Part shown: in pieces, positions 1-6,780 of the stretch
How the letters are laid out: each line of letters begins with the position of its first letter
Position numbering within the stretch: position 1 is the first letter of the stretch
Assembly (NCBI GenBank): GCA_002392275.1
Contig: DGGQ01000215.1
Location: forward strand, 1-9,776
Direction: 5' to 3'
DNA from: Treponema sp. UBA3870
GTDB taxonomy: Bacteria; Spirochaetota; Spirochaetia; Treponematales; Treponemataceae
DNA length: 9,776 nucleotides
Translations under genes and position numbers: made by a program
Notes under the pieces: model-generated
The model's input: the letters and a program-made list of their open reading frames with translations, nothing else
Database searches by the model: none
Told to the model about the DNA's origin: nothing

Positions 1-226
1 CACTACGGCTGTCCAGGTTTTCAATAAGTATGGCGTGGTGATTCCGTTTACGCGCTACGATGTGAAGATAGTTTCCGACGATGAGACAAAATCAAAAAAG
101 GAAAAATCTCCCGCAAAAAAAATTGAGGCAATCGAGGCGCTTGAGGCGAAGCCAGTAAAATCTGTTGGAACGGAAAAAAGTATAAAATCTACAAGAAAAA
201 CGACAAAAAAGAGTATTGAAAAATGA
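1..226 (+). CDS. MscS-family mechanosensitive channel, C-terminal fragment
   Basis: The frame is open from base 2, cut by the window edge, and ends at TGA 224-226; about 74 codons are visible. The first residues include FNKYGVVIPFTRYDVKI, which matches the end of the cytoplasmic beta/alpha domain of MscS channels (E. coli MscS has FDAAGISFPYPQMDVNF in the same place). MscS channels are inner-membrane homoheptamers that open under membrane tension and release solutes after hypo-osmotic shock. After this conserved strand comes a tail of roughly 45 residues rich in Lys, Glu, Ser and Thr, with no predicted fold, longer than the short tail of E. coli MscS. The stop overlaps the next gene's start (ATGA), so the two are probably co-transcribed and translationally coupled. 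Identification rests on a short stretch, because the membrane segments lie outside the window. Confidence 0.68.
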   Translation, partial: TTAVQVFNKYGVVIPFTRYDVKIVSDDETKSKKEKSPAKKIEAIEALEAKPVKSVGTEKSIKSTRKTTKKSIEK

Positions 227-1197
227 GTGCAGTGCAGATTGTTGTCGCGTGTGTGTGCGCGTTGATATTTATAATTTTTGTTATCCTTTCGATTGTCGCG
301 AACAGGATGCTCAACTCTACGTTTGTTCCGTCCAGTCCACTGTGGAAAAAATTGGACCTAGGTGACGGCGACCGTGAAAATGCGAGCGAAGAGGAAAAAG
401 AGGTTTTTGACAAGGTTGACGCGGTAAAAAGATTTGCCGACAGCTGGCTAGGAAACACTCCCCACGAGGATTTGTGGATTGAAAGTTTTGATGGCTTGAA
501 GCTGCATGGTCTTTTGTTTAAATCTACCGGCAGCCACAGGTATGCTATTGTTGTCCATGGCTACAGGGGGCGGCTCCGTGAAACAAGCGTCTACGGAATG
601 ACCTACCACAAAAGCAATTTCAATGTTCTTCTGCCCGAGAACCGCGCGTCCGGTATGAGCGAAGGAAAATTTGTGTCCATGGGTGCGTTTGAAAAAAAAG
701 ATGTGGTCCGCTGGATTGAAAAGATTCTGGAGATTGACAGCGAGGCGGAGATTTTTCTGCATGGCGAAAGTCTTGGGGCGGCAACGGTTATGATGACCCT
801 TGGTGAAAATCTGCCGGAAAATGTGAAGGCCGCGACAGCAGATTGTGGCTATACATCCATCTGGGAAGAGTTTTGCTATCTTCTGAAAGACTGTATGCAC
901 AAACCAATCTTCCCGCTCCTCTATCTTTCGGATTTCTACAGCAGGATAAGGTTTGGCTTTGGATTTAAAAAGACATCCAGCATCAGAGCCGTCAAAAAAT
1001 CAAGAACCCCGCTTTTGATTTTGCATGGCGGAAAGGACAAGATTGTTCCAACCGCTATGGCAAAAAAAATCTATGTGGCCACCGCATCCAAAAAGGACTG
1101 GTTCATAATGCCGGGAGCGGATCACTGCCAGTCGGTCATAGTGGATACGGATGTCTACTGGGCGAAGGTCCAGGAATTCTTGTCCAGAGTTATGTAA
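223..1197 (+). CDS. membrane-anchored alpha/beta hydrolase (serine hydrolase)
   Basis: This 324-residue protein has an N-terminal hydrophobic segment (about residues 4-26) that looks like an uncleaved membrane anchor, so the catalytic domain is probably tethered to the inner membrane. The alpha/beta hydrolase signature is complete: HGYRG at 112-116 (oxyanion region), nucleophile elbow GESLG at 181-185 with Ser183, acid Asp272 in GGKDKIVP, and His301 in GADHCQ. The layout resembles the YqkD/lysophospholipase-like 'serine aminopeptidase S33/hydrolase 4' group; acyl esterase or lipase activity is likely, but the substrate cannot be read from sequence. The start was chosen for the ATGA overlap with the MscS-like gene and because it keeps the whole anchor. 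Its Shine-Dalgarno is weak (GAG at 211-213), consistent with translational coupling. Confidence 0.85.
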   Translation: MSAVQIVVACVCALIFIIFVILSIVANRMLNSTFVPSSPLWKKLDLGDGDRENASEEEKEVFDKVDAVKRFADSWLGNTPHEDLWIESFDGLKLHGLLFKSTGSHRYAIVVHGYRGRLRETSVYGMTYHKSNFNVLLPENRASGMSEGKFVSMGAFEKKDVVRWIEKILEIDSEAEIFLHGESLGAATVMMTLGENLPENVKAATADCGYTSIWEEFCYLLKDCMHKPIFPLLYLSDFYSRIRFGFGFKKTSSIRAVKKSRTPLLILHGGKDKIVPTAMAKKIYVATASKKDWFIMPGADHCQSVIVDTDVYWAKVQEFLSRVM

Positions 1198-1230
1198 AAA
1201 TCTGTGTAGACTTGTGAGCCTGGGCAAAAA

Positions 1231-1797
1231 CTATCGCTGCACGCTGTCGGCCTTGACTTTTGCGGCAACGTCTGGACCTGCGAGGGTTTTTACTATCTCC
1301 ATGGAAAATTCTTCGGCGGCTCCGGGACCTCTTCCTGTTATCAGATTTTCCGAATGGACAAATGCTTTCCCGCTGACATGGTTTTCCCTAAAATCGGGCA
1401 CAGCTTCTTCCATGCTCGGATAGCAGGTCCATTTTTTTCCGGCGAGTGCGGATGTTTTTGGGAGAACCAGAGCCGGTGCGGCACAGATTGCGCAGACCAA
1501 TTTCCCGTTTTCGTCCATTTTTTTTACAAAATCAACCGCGGCAGAGTTTTCGGCAATGTTTTTTGTGCCTGGCATTCCACCGGGGACCACCACTGCATCT
1601 GGATTTTCACCGGACTTTAGGTATTCGGCCAGAGTCATGTCGGCGACAACACCTACTTTGCGCGAGCATACAACGCTGCGGCTTTCACCTACGGCCACCA
1701 GTGTGACATCAATCCCGGCGCGGCGAAGATAGTCTACAGGTGTAAGGGTTTCTATCTCTTCAGACCCATCCGCAATAAAAATAACAGCTTTTTTCAT
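1231..1797 (-). CDS. DJ-1/PfpI (YajL-like) family protein
   Basis: The 188-residue protein is typical of the DJ-1/ThiJ/PfpI superfamily. Near the N-terminus GSEEIETLTPVDYLRRAG closely matches human DJ-1 and E. coli YajL, with Glu16 in the place of DJ-1 Glu18. The nucleophile elbow AICAAP places the reactive Cys at residue 105 (DJ-1 Cys106), and the C-terminal ITGRGPGAAEEF block is also conserved. Family members are redox-responsive cysteine proteins credited with glyoxalase, deglycase or chaperone-like activity; older annotations link them to thiazole biosynthesis (ThiJ) with little basis. The start is supported by a strong GGAGG six bases upstream. The gene stands alone, convergent with the hydrolase (33-bp gap without a clear hairpin) and divergent from the regulator gene. 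A weak minus-strand -10 (TAAAAT, complement of 1829-1834) could serve it, without a good -35. Confidence 0.9.
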   Translation of the reverse strand: MKKAVIFIADGSEEIETLTPVDYLRRAGIDVTLVAVGESRSVVCSRKVGVVADMTLAEYLKSGENPDAVVVPGGMPGTKNIAENSAAVDFVKKMDENGKLVCAICAAPALVLPKTSALAGKKWTCYPSMEEAVPDFRENHVSGKAFVHSENLITGRGPGAAEEFSMEIVKTLAGPDVAAKVKADSVQR

Positions 1798-1803
1798 TAA
1801 ATT

Positions 1804-1808
1804 CCTCC
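1804..1808 (-). promoter_or_regulatory. ribosome binding site of the DJ-1 family gene
   Basis: On the minus strand this reads GGAGG, six bases before the ATG whose A is at 1797. It is the clearest Shine-Dalgarno site in the window, and it shows that the organism uses conventional ribosome binding sites alongside the apparently leaderless genes at 1880 and 7426. Confidence 0.85.
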
Positions 1809-1843
1809 ATAAAATTCAACTTTCTTCCATTTTAGTACGATTG

Positions 1844-1872
1844 TTGAAATGATACACCTTATGGAGTAAAAT
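1844..1872 (+). promoter_or_regulatory. sigma-70-type promoter of the REC-STAS-REC operon
   Basis: TTGAAA at 1844-1849 and TAAAAT at 1867-1872 are separated by 17 bp, close to the consensus for housekeeping sigma factors. Transcription would start about 6-8 bases after the -10 element, at 1878-1880, which coincides with the A of the start codon at 1880. It lies in the 82-bp region between the divergent DJ-1 gene and the regulator gene and probably drives the four genes to 6733. Confidence 0.65.
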
Positions 1873-1879
1873 AGAAAGT

Positions 1880-3184
1880 ATGAATCAAGAGCAGAAGACC
1901 ACACAGAGACAGGTATTATTTATTGACTCATCACCATTGTACGAAGGTTTTTTTAAAGAAAAACTGGTCGCCGAGCAGATTAAGGTGACAATGGCAAAGG
2001 GAGACCGCGATGCTTTTCAAAAAATGATTAGTCAGCTGCCAGACCTGATACTTGTTGATATTGAAAGTGATTTTGAAAACATACAGAATTTTCTTGAGAA
2101 CAAGCTCCATGACCCGAACACAGCCCGAATCCCAATGATTATCAGCGGACCGCAAATCCCAAAGGAACAGGTCGCAAATCTGATTCGTTTTGGCGTTATG
2201 AAATATTTTGCCAAGCCCCTCAAGTTCGACACATTTTTTAAGGCAATCGGAAAGGTTTTGCACACGTCCCTCACAATTGACGAGACTGAATGTGCCCTGG
2301 AGACCCACATCAATGGCAACATGATTTTCATTGAAATCTCCAAGGGACTCAACCGGGACAAAATCTCTTTGCTGAGATACAGACTTTCGGAACTTCTGGA
2401 CATAAATCCTCTGCACGAGCCAAAGATTGTAGTCATGATGTCAAATCTGGAGCTTACTTTTGTTGATGGCGCGAATCTGGAGCTGCTTTTTGATATTCTT
2501 TGTGATGAGAAGCGAATCAAGCGGTCGAACATAAAGGTTCTTGCGATAAATGATTTTATCAAGGAACTGATTGCGGGGCATCCAATGTACAGCGGAATCG
2601 AGGTGGTTGAAAATCTCAACGACATTCTCGGTCAGTTTGTTGATACAAGCAGCATTACCCCCGATGATTTTTCTGAGGTTGTCACTGAAAAGATTCTCAA
2701 TGTGGACAGCGAGGCAAAGGACAGCAGCGTTGAGCTTAGATTTGGAGCCGATTGTCCGGAGCAGGAAGAACAGGAGGCTTTTGACGGAAGTTCCCTTGAA
2801 ATTGCGATTGTTGATCCGAATGTGAAAATCCAGCAGTCCATTTCCCAGGCGTTCACGGCAATCAAATCAAAGACCCAGATTTTTGGCAACGGTCAGTCTT
2901 TGATGCAGGCACTCGCCAACAAGTCGTTCAGTCTGATTATCCTTGACCTGTATCTGCCGGATGTGAATGGATTCCAGCTTTTGCAGTATTTCAAGCAGCA
3001 GAAACTTTCAATTCCGATTTTGGTTCATTCGGTTGCTCCTTCAAAACAGTTTGTCGTCCAGGCACTCCAGTTTGGTGCAAGTGGATTTGTAATAAAACCG
3101 CAGCCGCCAGCCGCAGTTGTTCAGAAGGCTCTGGAAATCATAAAAAACAGACAGATTATGGAGTTGCTAAAAAAGCCTCTTTAG
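1880..3184 (+). CDS. receiver-STAS-receiver regulatory protein
   Basis: The 434-residue soluble protein reads as three domains. Residues about 12-125 form a receiver-like domain: Asp16, candidate phospho-acceptor Asp60 (LILVDIE), Ser89 and Lys112 (FAKP). Residues about 138-255 resemble a STAS/SpoIIAA-type anti-sigma-antagonist domain: LTFVDGANL at 192-200 aligns with LTFMDSSGL of SpoIIAA. After an acidic linker (about 256-304), residues 306-425 form a second receiver: Asp312, acceptor Asp356 (IILDLYLPDVNG), Ser384 and Lys406 (VIKP). There is no DNA-binding, GGDEF or kinase domain, so it probably acts by protein-protein contact, for instance as a partner-switching or phosphorelay scaffold. No partner kinase lies in the window. 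The start at 1880 is the first possible one after an in-frame TGA at 1850; it has no properly spaced Shine-Dalgarno. Domain calls are from motif reading; the STAS call is somewhat less certain than the receivers. Confidence 0.8.
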   Translation: MNQEQKTTQRQVLFIDSSPLYEGFFKEKLVAEQIKVTMAKGDRDAFQKMISQLPDLILVDIESDFENIQNFLENKLHDPNTARIPMIISGPQIPKEQVANLIRFGVMKYFAKPLKFDTFFKAIGKVLHTSLTIDETECALETHINGNMIFIEISKGLNRDKISLLRYRLSELLDINPLHEPKIVVMMSNLELTFVDGANLELLFDILCDEKRIKRSNIKVLAINDFIKELIAGHPMYSGIEVVENLNDILGQFVDTSSITPDDFSEVVTEKILNVDSEAKDSSVELRFGADCPEQEEQEAFDGSSLEIAIVDPNVKIQQSISQAFTAIKSKTQIFGNGQSLMQALANKSFSLIILDLYLPDVNGFQLLQYFKQQKLSIPILVHSVAPSKQFVVQALQFGASGFVIKPQPPAAVVQKALEIIKNRQIMELLKKPL

Positions 3185-3194
3185 GAAATGCCAG

Positions 3195-4160
3195 ATGAGA
3201 AATAAAGTAAGGCCAGCACTTTTTTTTAGTTTTGTAATTTTGATTTTTGCTTCATGCTCGAATGTGAAATGGACCTCATCATTTTCCGAAGCAAAAAAGA
3301 TTGCCACAAAAAAAGACAGGGACATTTTCATGGTGATTTCCGGTGGAGCGGAGTCATCGGAGGAATTTAAAACAGCCGTTCTTGATTCAAAGGATTTTCT
3401 TTCCGCCGCTGGAAAAAAATTTGAGCTTCTTTTTATAAATCTTTCCGCTGATGGACTCAAAGATTTGTCGCAGGACGAGCTTACAAAGGTCTATGACGAA
3501 AATTCAAAAATCATAATGGACTACAGCGTTACCGAAGAACTTACAATGCTCAGGCTGAATCAGGATGGGTATTGGCTAAAATCTTTTCCCTACGCAGATA
3601 AATACAAGGACCCCGCGCTTTTGATTGCGGATTTGTTTGCTGATGATGAAAAAGTTTCCATGGCGCATGAATATATTTCAGCAATAAAAAAATTTGATGG
3701 ATCGGACAGGGCAAAGGCAATCAACAATCTTTATGAGTTTACTGATGAAAATTATAAGGCTCCGCTTCTGCCTCTATGTTATGAGATTCCAGATTTGGAC
3801 AGCGAAAACAACACAGGACTTTTGGGAAAATACGAACTGATTATTGCATACGACCGGGCTGACAAAATGTTGAGTTCTGAAAATGTTGACCAGGCGGCAC
3901 AGTTTTTTGTTGATGTGGCGGAACATGGACATCTGGACCGAAGCCAAAAGTTCGAGGCATATTTTACGGCGGCCTATCTTTATCCTCTTGTTGGCAGCAC
4001 AAATTTTGACAAAATGTGCGAGCTGCTTGAACAGGCTTATGACTCAAATCCAAGTGACCCACATGTTAACGAGGTGACAGACCTTCTGCAAAACATCAGA
4101 GACATGAAACTGGTTTATGAAAATTCCAAAGACCAGCAGTCCCAAGAAACTGGACAGTAA
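3195..4160 (+). CDS. lipoprotein with thioredoxin-fold-like N-terminal domain lacking CXXC
   Basis: The 321-residue product starts with a short charged region, a hydrophobic stretch (7-19) and the lipobox FASC with Cys21, so it should be an exported, acylated lipoprotein. Residues about 26-150 follow the thioredoxin_7-like pattern: W-x-x-S-F-x-E-A-K-K-I-A, then a beta strand (DIFMVIS) and, where WCxxC is expected, GGAESSEEF with no cysteine. Next come LLFINLSAD, a tyrosine-rich helix and a strand ending LNQDGYWL, like the 'pDG' turn of thioredoxin folds. Residues about 150-310 are predicted helical and may form TPR-like repeats. Only Cys21, Cys195 and Cys275 occur. An AGGA at 3183-3186 overlapping the upstream stop, eight bases before the ATG, supports the start and coupling to the regulator gene. 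Function is unknown; binding or scaffold roles are more likely than redox activity. Confidence 0.72.
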   Translation: MRNKVRPALFFSFVILIFASCSNVKWTSSFSEAKKIATKKDRDIFMVISGGAESSEEFKTAVLDSKDFLSAAGKKFELLFINLSADGLKDLSQDELTKVYDENSKIIMDYSVTEELTMLRLNQDGYWLKSFPYADKYKDPALLIADLFADDEKVSMAHEYISAIKKFDGSDRAKAINNLYEFTDENYKAPLLPLCYEIPDLDSENNTGLLGKYELIIAYDRADKMLSSENVDQAAQFFVDVAEHGHLDRSQKFEAYFTAAYLYPLVGSTNFDKMCELLEQAYDSNPSDPHVNEVTDLLQNIRDMKLVYENSKDQQSQETGQ

Positions 4161-4163
4161 TCA

Positions 4164-5450
4164 ATGGGGAGTGACCTTGCATCGTCGGTGCCAATGTGGC
4201 TTCTGCTGACCACCTCTGGAATCTGTATAATTCTTTCAATGATTTTTTCGGCAACGGAGTCGGCTTTTCTTTCCATAAACAAGCTGCGGGTCCGTTTTTT
4301 GAAAAACAAAAAAAACAAACGGGCAACAAGAGTCTGGAATCTTTTGAGCGACAAGGAACGTTTAATCAACACATTGCTCGTGGGAAACAATATTGTCAAC
4401 GTAATCATCTCGTCAATAATTGCTTACCTTGCTTTGCAGTGGTTCGGAAATGCTGGAATTGGGATTGCGACTTTTTCGGCGACAATGCTTCTTTTGATTT
4501 TTGGTGAAATCACTCCAAAGACAATCGCAACGCATCACCCGGAGGCAATTGCGTTTTTTTTCAGCGGATTTATTTTTGTTGTTGAAAAGATTTTGACACC
4601 TTTTGTTTTTATTTTTACAAAAATCTCACAGGGGATTTTGCGTCTATTTAAAATCAACACAAAAGAAAAGAACATAAGTTTTACCGAGGAAGAGATTAAA
4701 ACTTTTATCGAAGTCAGCGGCGAGCAGGGAGTGATTGACCGCAACAAAAAAAACATGATGCGGCGTGTATTCAAGTTTTCAGACCTTGCCGCGAAGGACA
4801 TTATGACACCGCGAAAAAACATTCGCGCAATACACATTGGGGCGAGCTACAAGGAGGTCATTGAATTTTCGGAGCGTAATTTGATTTCAAGATTTCCTGT
4901 CTACCGTGAAAGCATTGATGATATTGTCGGAATCCTTTACATGAAGGACCTGCTTTTTTATAACAACGACAGCACCGGTTTTTCTGTTCAGAACATCATG
5001 CGTCCACCGCTTTTTATTTTGGGAACAAAAAAAATGTCAGGCATACAGCAGATGCTGGAGGAAAACCATCAGAGCATGGCCGTTGTGATTGACGAATATT
5101 CTGGAACCGACGGAATCCTTACAACCGAAGATATTGCGCGCGAGATTTTCGGACCAATTGCAGATGAATACAAACCCTACGCCCGCCGTGTCGAAGTTGT
5201 TATAAAAAATGAGAGCGGAGGAAAAATTGACGGTCAGTCCCGCCTTGTTGATTTGAACGAGCAGCTTGGAATAAAACTACAGTCCGAATATTGTGAAACT
5301 ATAGGGGGGTATATATCTGAAAAACTTGGGCGTATTCCGGAAGAGGGTGACAGCATTTCTGCCGAGGGGTATAGTTTTTCTGTTCTGAAAATGGACGACA
5401 AGCGTGTTGCAAAAATCCGTCTGTCAAAAAAGATTGGGGAGGAAGAATGA
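4164..5450 (+). CDS. CNNM/CorC (hemolysin TlyC-type) transmembrane CBS protein, first paralog
   Basis: The 428-residue protein has the full CNNM layout. The DUF21 membrane domain (about 11-165) carries ATESAF at 30-35, VGNNIVN at 73-79 and FGEITPK at 113-119. A CBS pair follows (about 207-335), beginning KDIMTPR at 211-217 and including VIDEYSGTDGILT at 308-320. A C-terminal CorC_HlyC domain occupies about 345-425. Relatives (CorB/CorC, PaeA, MpfA, animal CNNM) handle efflux or transport of Mg2+, Co2+ and similar ions, or Na+/Mg2+ exchange, with the CBS pair sensing Mg-ATP. The old name hemolysin has little functional support. It begins three bases after the lipoprotein's stop with only a weak GGA at 4152-4154, and it overlaps the next paralog by 4 bp. 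The membrane motifs are closer to family consensus here than in the second paralog. Confidence 0.9.
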   Translation: MGSDLASSVPMWLLLTTSGICIILSMIFSATESAFLSINKLRVRFLKNKKNKRATRVWNLLSDKERLINTLLVGNNIVNVIISSIIAYLALQWFGNAGIGIATFSATMLLLIFGEITPKTIATHHPEAIAFFFSGFIFVVEKILTPFVFIFTKISQGILRLFKINTKEKNISFTEEEIKTFIEVSGEQGVIDRNKKNMMRRVFKFSDLAAKDIMTPRKNIRAIHIGASYKEVIEFSERNLISRFPVYRESIDDIVGILYMKDLLFYNNDSTGFSVQNIMRPPLFILGTKKMSGIQQMLEENHQSMAVVIDEYSGTDGILTTEDIAREIFGPIADEYKPYARRVEVVIKNESGGKIDGQSRLVDLNEQLGIKLQSEYCETIGGYISEKLGRIPEEGDSISAEGYSFSVLKMDDKRVAKIRLSKKIGEEE

Positions 5451-6733
5451 GCGAAACAGTTTTCATAATCTGTACTCTGATTGCCCAGGTTCTCTTGATT
5501 TTTTGTGGAGCCTTTTTTGCCGCAACCGAGACTGCGTTCACTTCGATTTCAAAAATCACCGCACGACAGATGCTTAAGGCGAACGAAAAGAGTTCCAAAA
5601 AAATTTTCAAGCTGCGGAACAATCTGGACATTTTGATTTCGACAGTCCTTATTGGAACAAATCTTGTGACAACTCTTCTTTCTTCTCTTTCAACCGCATT
5701 TTCCCTGAAGATTTTGGGAAGCCGATATGTGACTTACGGGACAGCACTAACAAGTATAATGATTATTATTTTCAGCGAGATAATTCCAAAGACATTTGCG
5801 GCTGCAAAACCAAAAAAAGTTGCGCAGGGAAGTGCGACGATAATAATAATTATCCAAAAAATATTTTTCCCGGTAGTCTGGATTTTTAAGCAACTTTCAC
5901 GATTCCTTGAATTTATTGAGCGCACGATTTTCAAAACCAAGCAGCCGCTGATTACTGAGGAAGAGCTGAAAACTTTGGTCGCGGTCGGTCAGCACGAAGG
6001 AACTCTTGAGACTGACGAAAAAGACATGCTGGACAGAATCTTTGAGTTCTCCGATTTGCAGACAAAAGACATAATGAGACATCGCTCGTTTATACGGTAC
6101 GTGGGTTCGGTATATTCGTATGAGGAAACTTTGAAAGCCTTTGCTGAATCCGGTTATTCAAGATTGCCTGTAATTGAGGGGGAGCCTGGTCCGCGTGAAA
6201 AAATTATTGGTGTGCTGCATTACAAGTCTGTTCTTTTTGCAATTCCCGAAATTCGCAAGAGTCAGGATTTTGTCCGAATCTGCATGAGCCGTTGCCTGTT
6301 TGTTCCCGAAAGCATGACAGCAGTTGATTTGCTCAGGATGTTTAAAAAAGAAAAAGAAAATTTTTCAATCGTCGTAAACGAATATGGCGAGACGGCCGGA
6401 ATTGTTACGATGGACGACATTCTTCGCGCTGTTTTTGGTCGCATAACGGACGAATATGGAGAAACGGATGTTGCTCCCGAAAAACGTATAAGCGTAATCA
6501 ACACAAATGAATTTTTGGTTCCGGGTGACATGAAACTGGATGATGTGAACGATGTTTTGAATCTGAATCTGGATAGCGAAAACTACAACACTTTGGGCGG
6601 ATGGCTTCTGGAGCATTTTGGACATCTTCCGTCGATTGGCGAAGTCTACAAAAAGGACAAAATAATTTTTATGGTCGAGGACCAGGCTGCCCGGAGAATT
6701 GTTTCTGTGAGAATAAAAATTAGCTTTGGATAA
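5447..6733 (+). CDS. CNNM/CorC (hemolysin TlyC-type) transmembrane CBS protein, second paralog
   Basis: This is a divergent paralog of the preceding gene and has the same length, 428 residues. DUF21 membrane domain at about 5-160 with ATETAF at 26-31, IGTNLVT at 69-75 and FSEIIPK at 109-115; CBS pair at about 203-335 (KDIMRHR at 207-213, VVNEYGETAGIVT at 309-321); CorC_HlyC domain at about 345-427. Compared with paralog one, GNN has become GTN, FGE has become FSE and the MTPR block is MRHR, which may alter ion or nucleotide binding. The start lies in an ATGA overlap with the upstream stop and is preceded by a strong GGAGG at 5438-5442, with a short 4-base spacer. Same predicted role in divalent-cation export or transport; CNNM proteins dimerise, so a heterodimer of the two paralogs is possible. 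Confidence 0.88.
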   Translation: MSETVFIICTLIAQVLLIFCGAFFAATETAFTSISKITARQMLKANEKSSKKIFKLRNNLDILISTVLIGTNLVTTLLSSLSTAFSLKILGSRYVTYGTALTSIMIIIFSEIIPKTFAAAKPKKVAQGSATIIIIIQKIFFPVVWIFKQLSRFLEFIERTIFKTKQPLITEEELKTLVAVGQHEGTLETDEKDMLDRIFEFSDLQTKDIMRHRSFIRYVGSVYSYEETLKAFAESGYSRLPVIEGEPGPREKIIGVLHYKSVLFAIPEIRKSQDFVRICMSRCLFVPESMTAVDLLRMFKKEKENFSIVVNEYGETAGIVTMDDILRAVFGRITDEYGETDVAPEKRISVINTNEFLVPGDMKLDDVNDVLNLNLDSENYNTLGGWLLEHFGHLPSIGEVYKKDKIIFMVEDQAARRIVSVRIKISFG

Positions 6734-6754
6734 TCGTTTGTTTTTTAGTAGAAT
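6726..6754 (+). promoter_or_regulatory. candidate promoter of mntP
   Basis: TTGGAT at 6726-6731 and TAGAAT at 6749-6754 are 17 bp apart, in the end of the CNNM gene and the 47-bp gap before mntP. A transcript would start near 6761 and carry a leader of about 20 bases containing the ribosome binding site GAGGT (6769-6773). The -35 match is only partial. The leader is too short for a yybP-ykoY manganese riboswitch, and none is visible. Confidence 0.45.
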
Positions 6755-6768
6755 CTTCAAATCAAATT

Positions 6769-6773
6769 GAGGT
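6769..6773 (+). promoter_or_regulatory. ribosome binding site of mntP
   Basis: GAGGT lies seven bases before the ATG at 6781. It fixes the start of mntP, which keeps the complete first membrane helix. Confidence 0.75.
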
Positions 6774-6780
6774 TGGTAAA

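Noticed and set aside
448..900. 150-residue minus-strand open frame inside the hydrolase gene
   Set aside because: It is antisense to a hydrolase with an intact catalytic triad, shows no recognisable motif and has no ribosome binding site; it is a shadow of the real gene.
1198..1230. Bidirectional terminator between the convergent hydrolase and DJ-1 genes
   Set aside because: The best pairing (GTCCAG with CTGGGC) includes a wobble, has a loop of more than 30 bases and lacks a following T-run in either direction.
4164..6733. Cytolysin or true hemolysin role for the TlyC-type genes
   Set aside because: The domain layout (DUF21, CBS pair, CorC_HlyC) is that of ion transport or efflux proteins; the hemolysin label is historical and nothing in the sequence supports a secreted toxin.
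6734..6780. Possible yybP-ykoY manganese riboswitch before mntP
   Set aside because: The gap is 47 bp and contains only a promoter-like -10 and a ribosome binding site; it is far too short for this riboswitch, and no conserved stem elements are seen.
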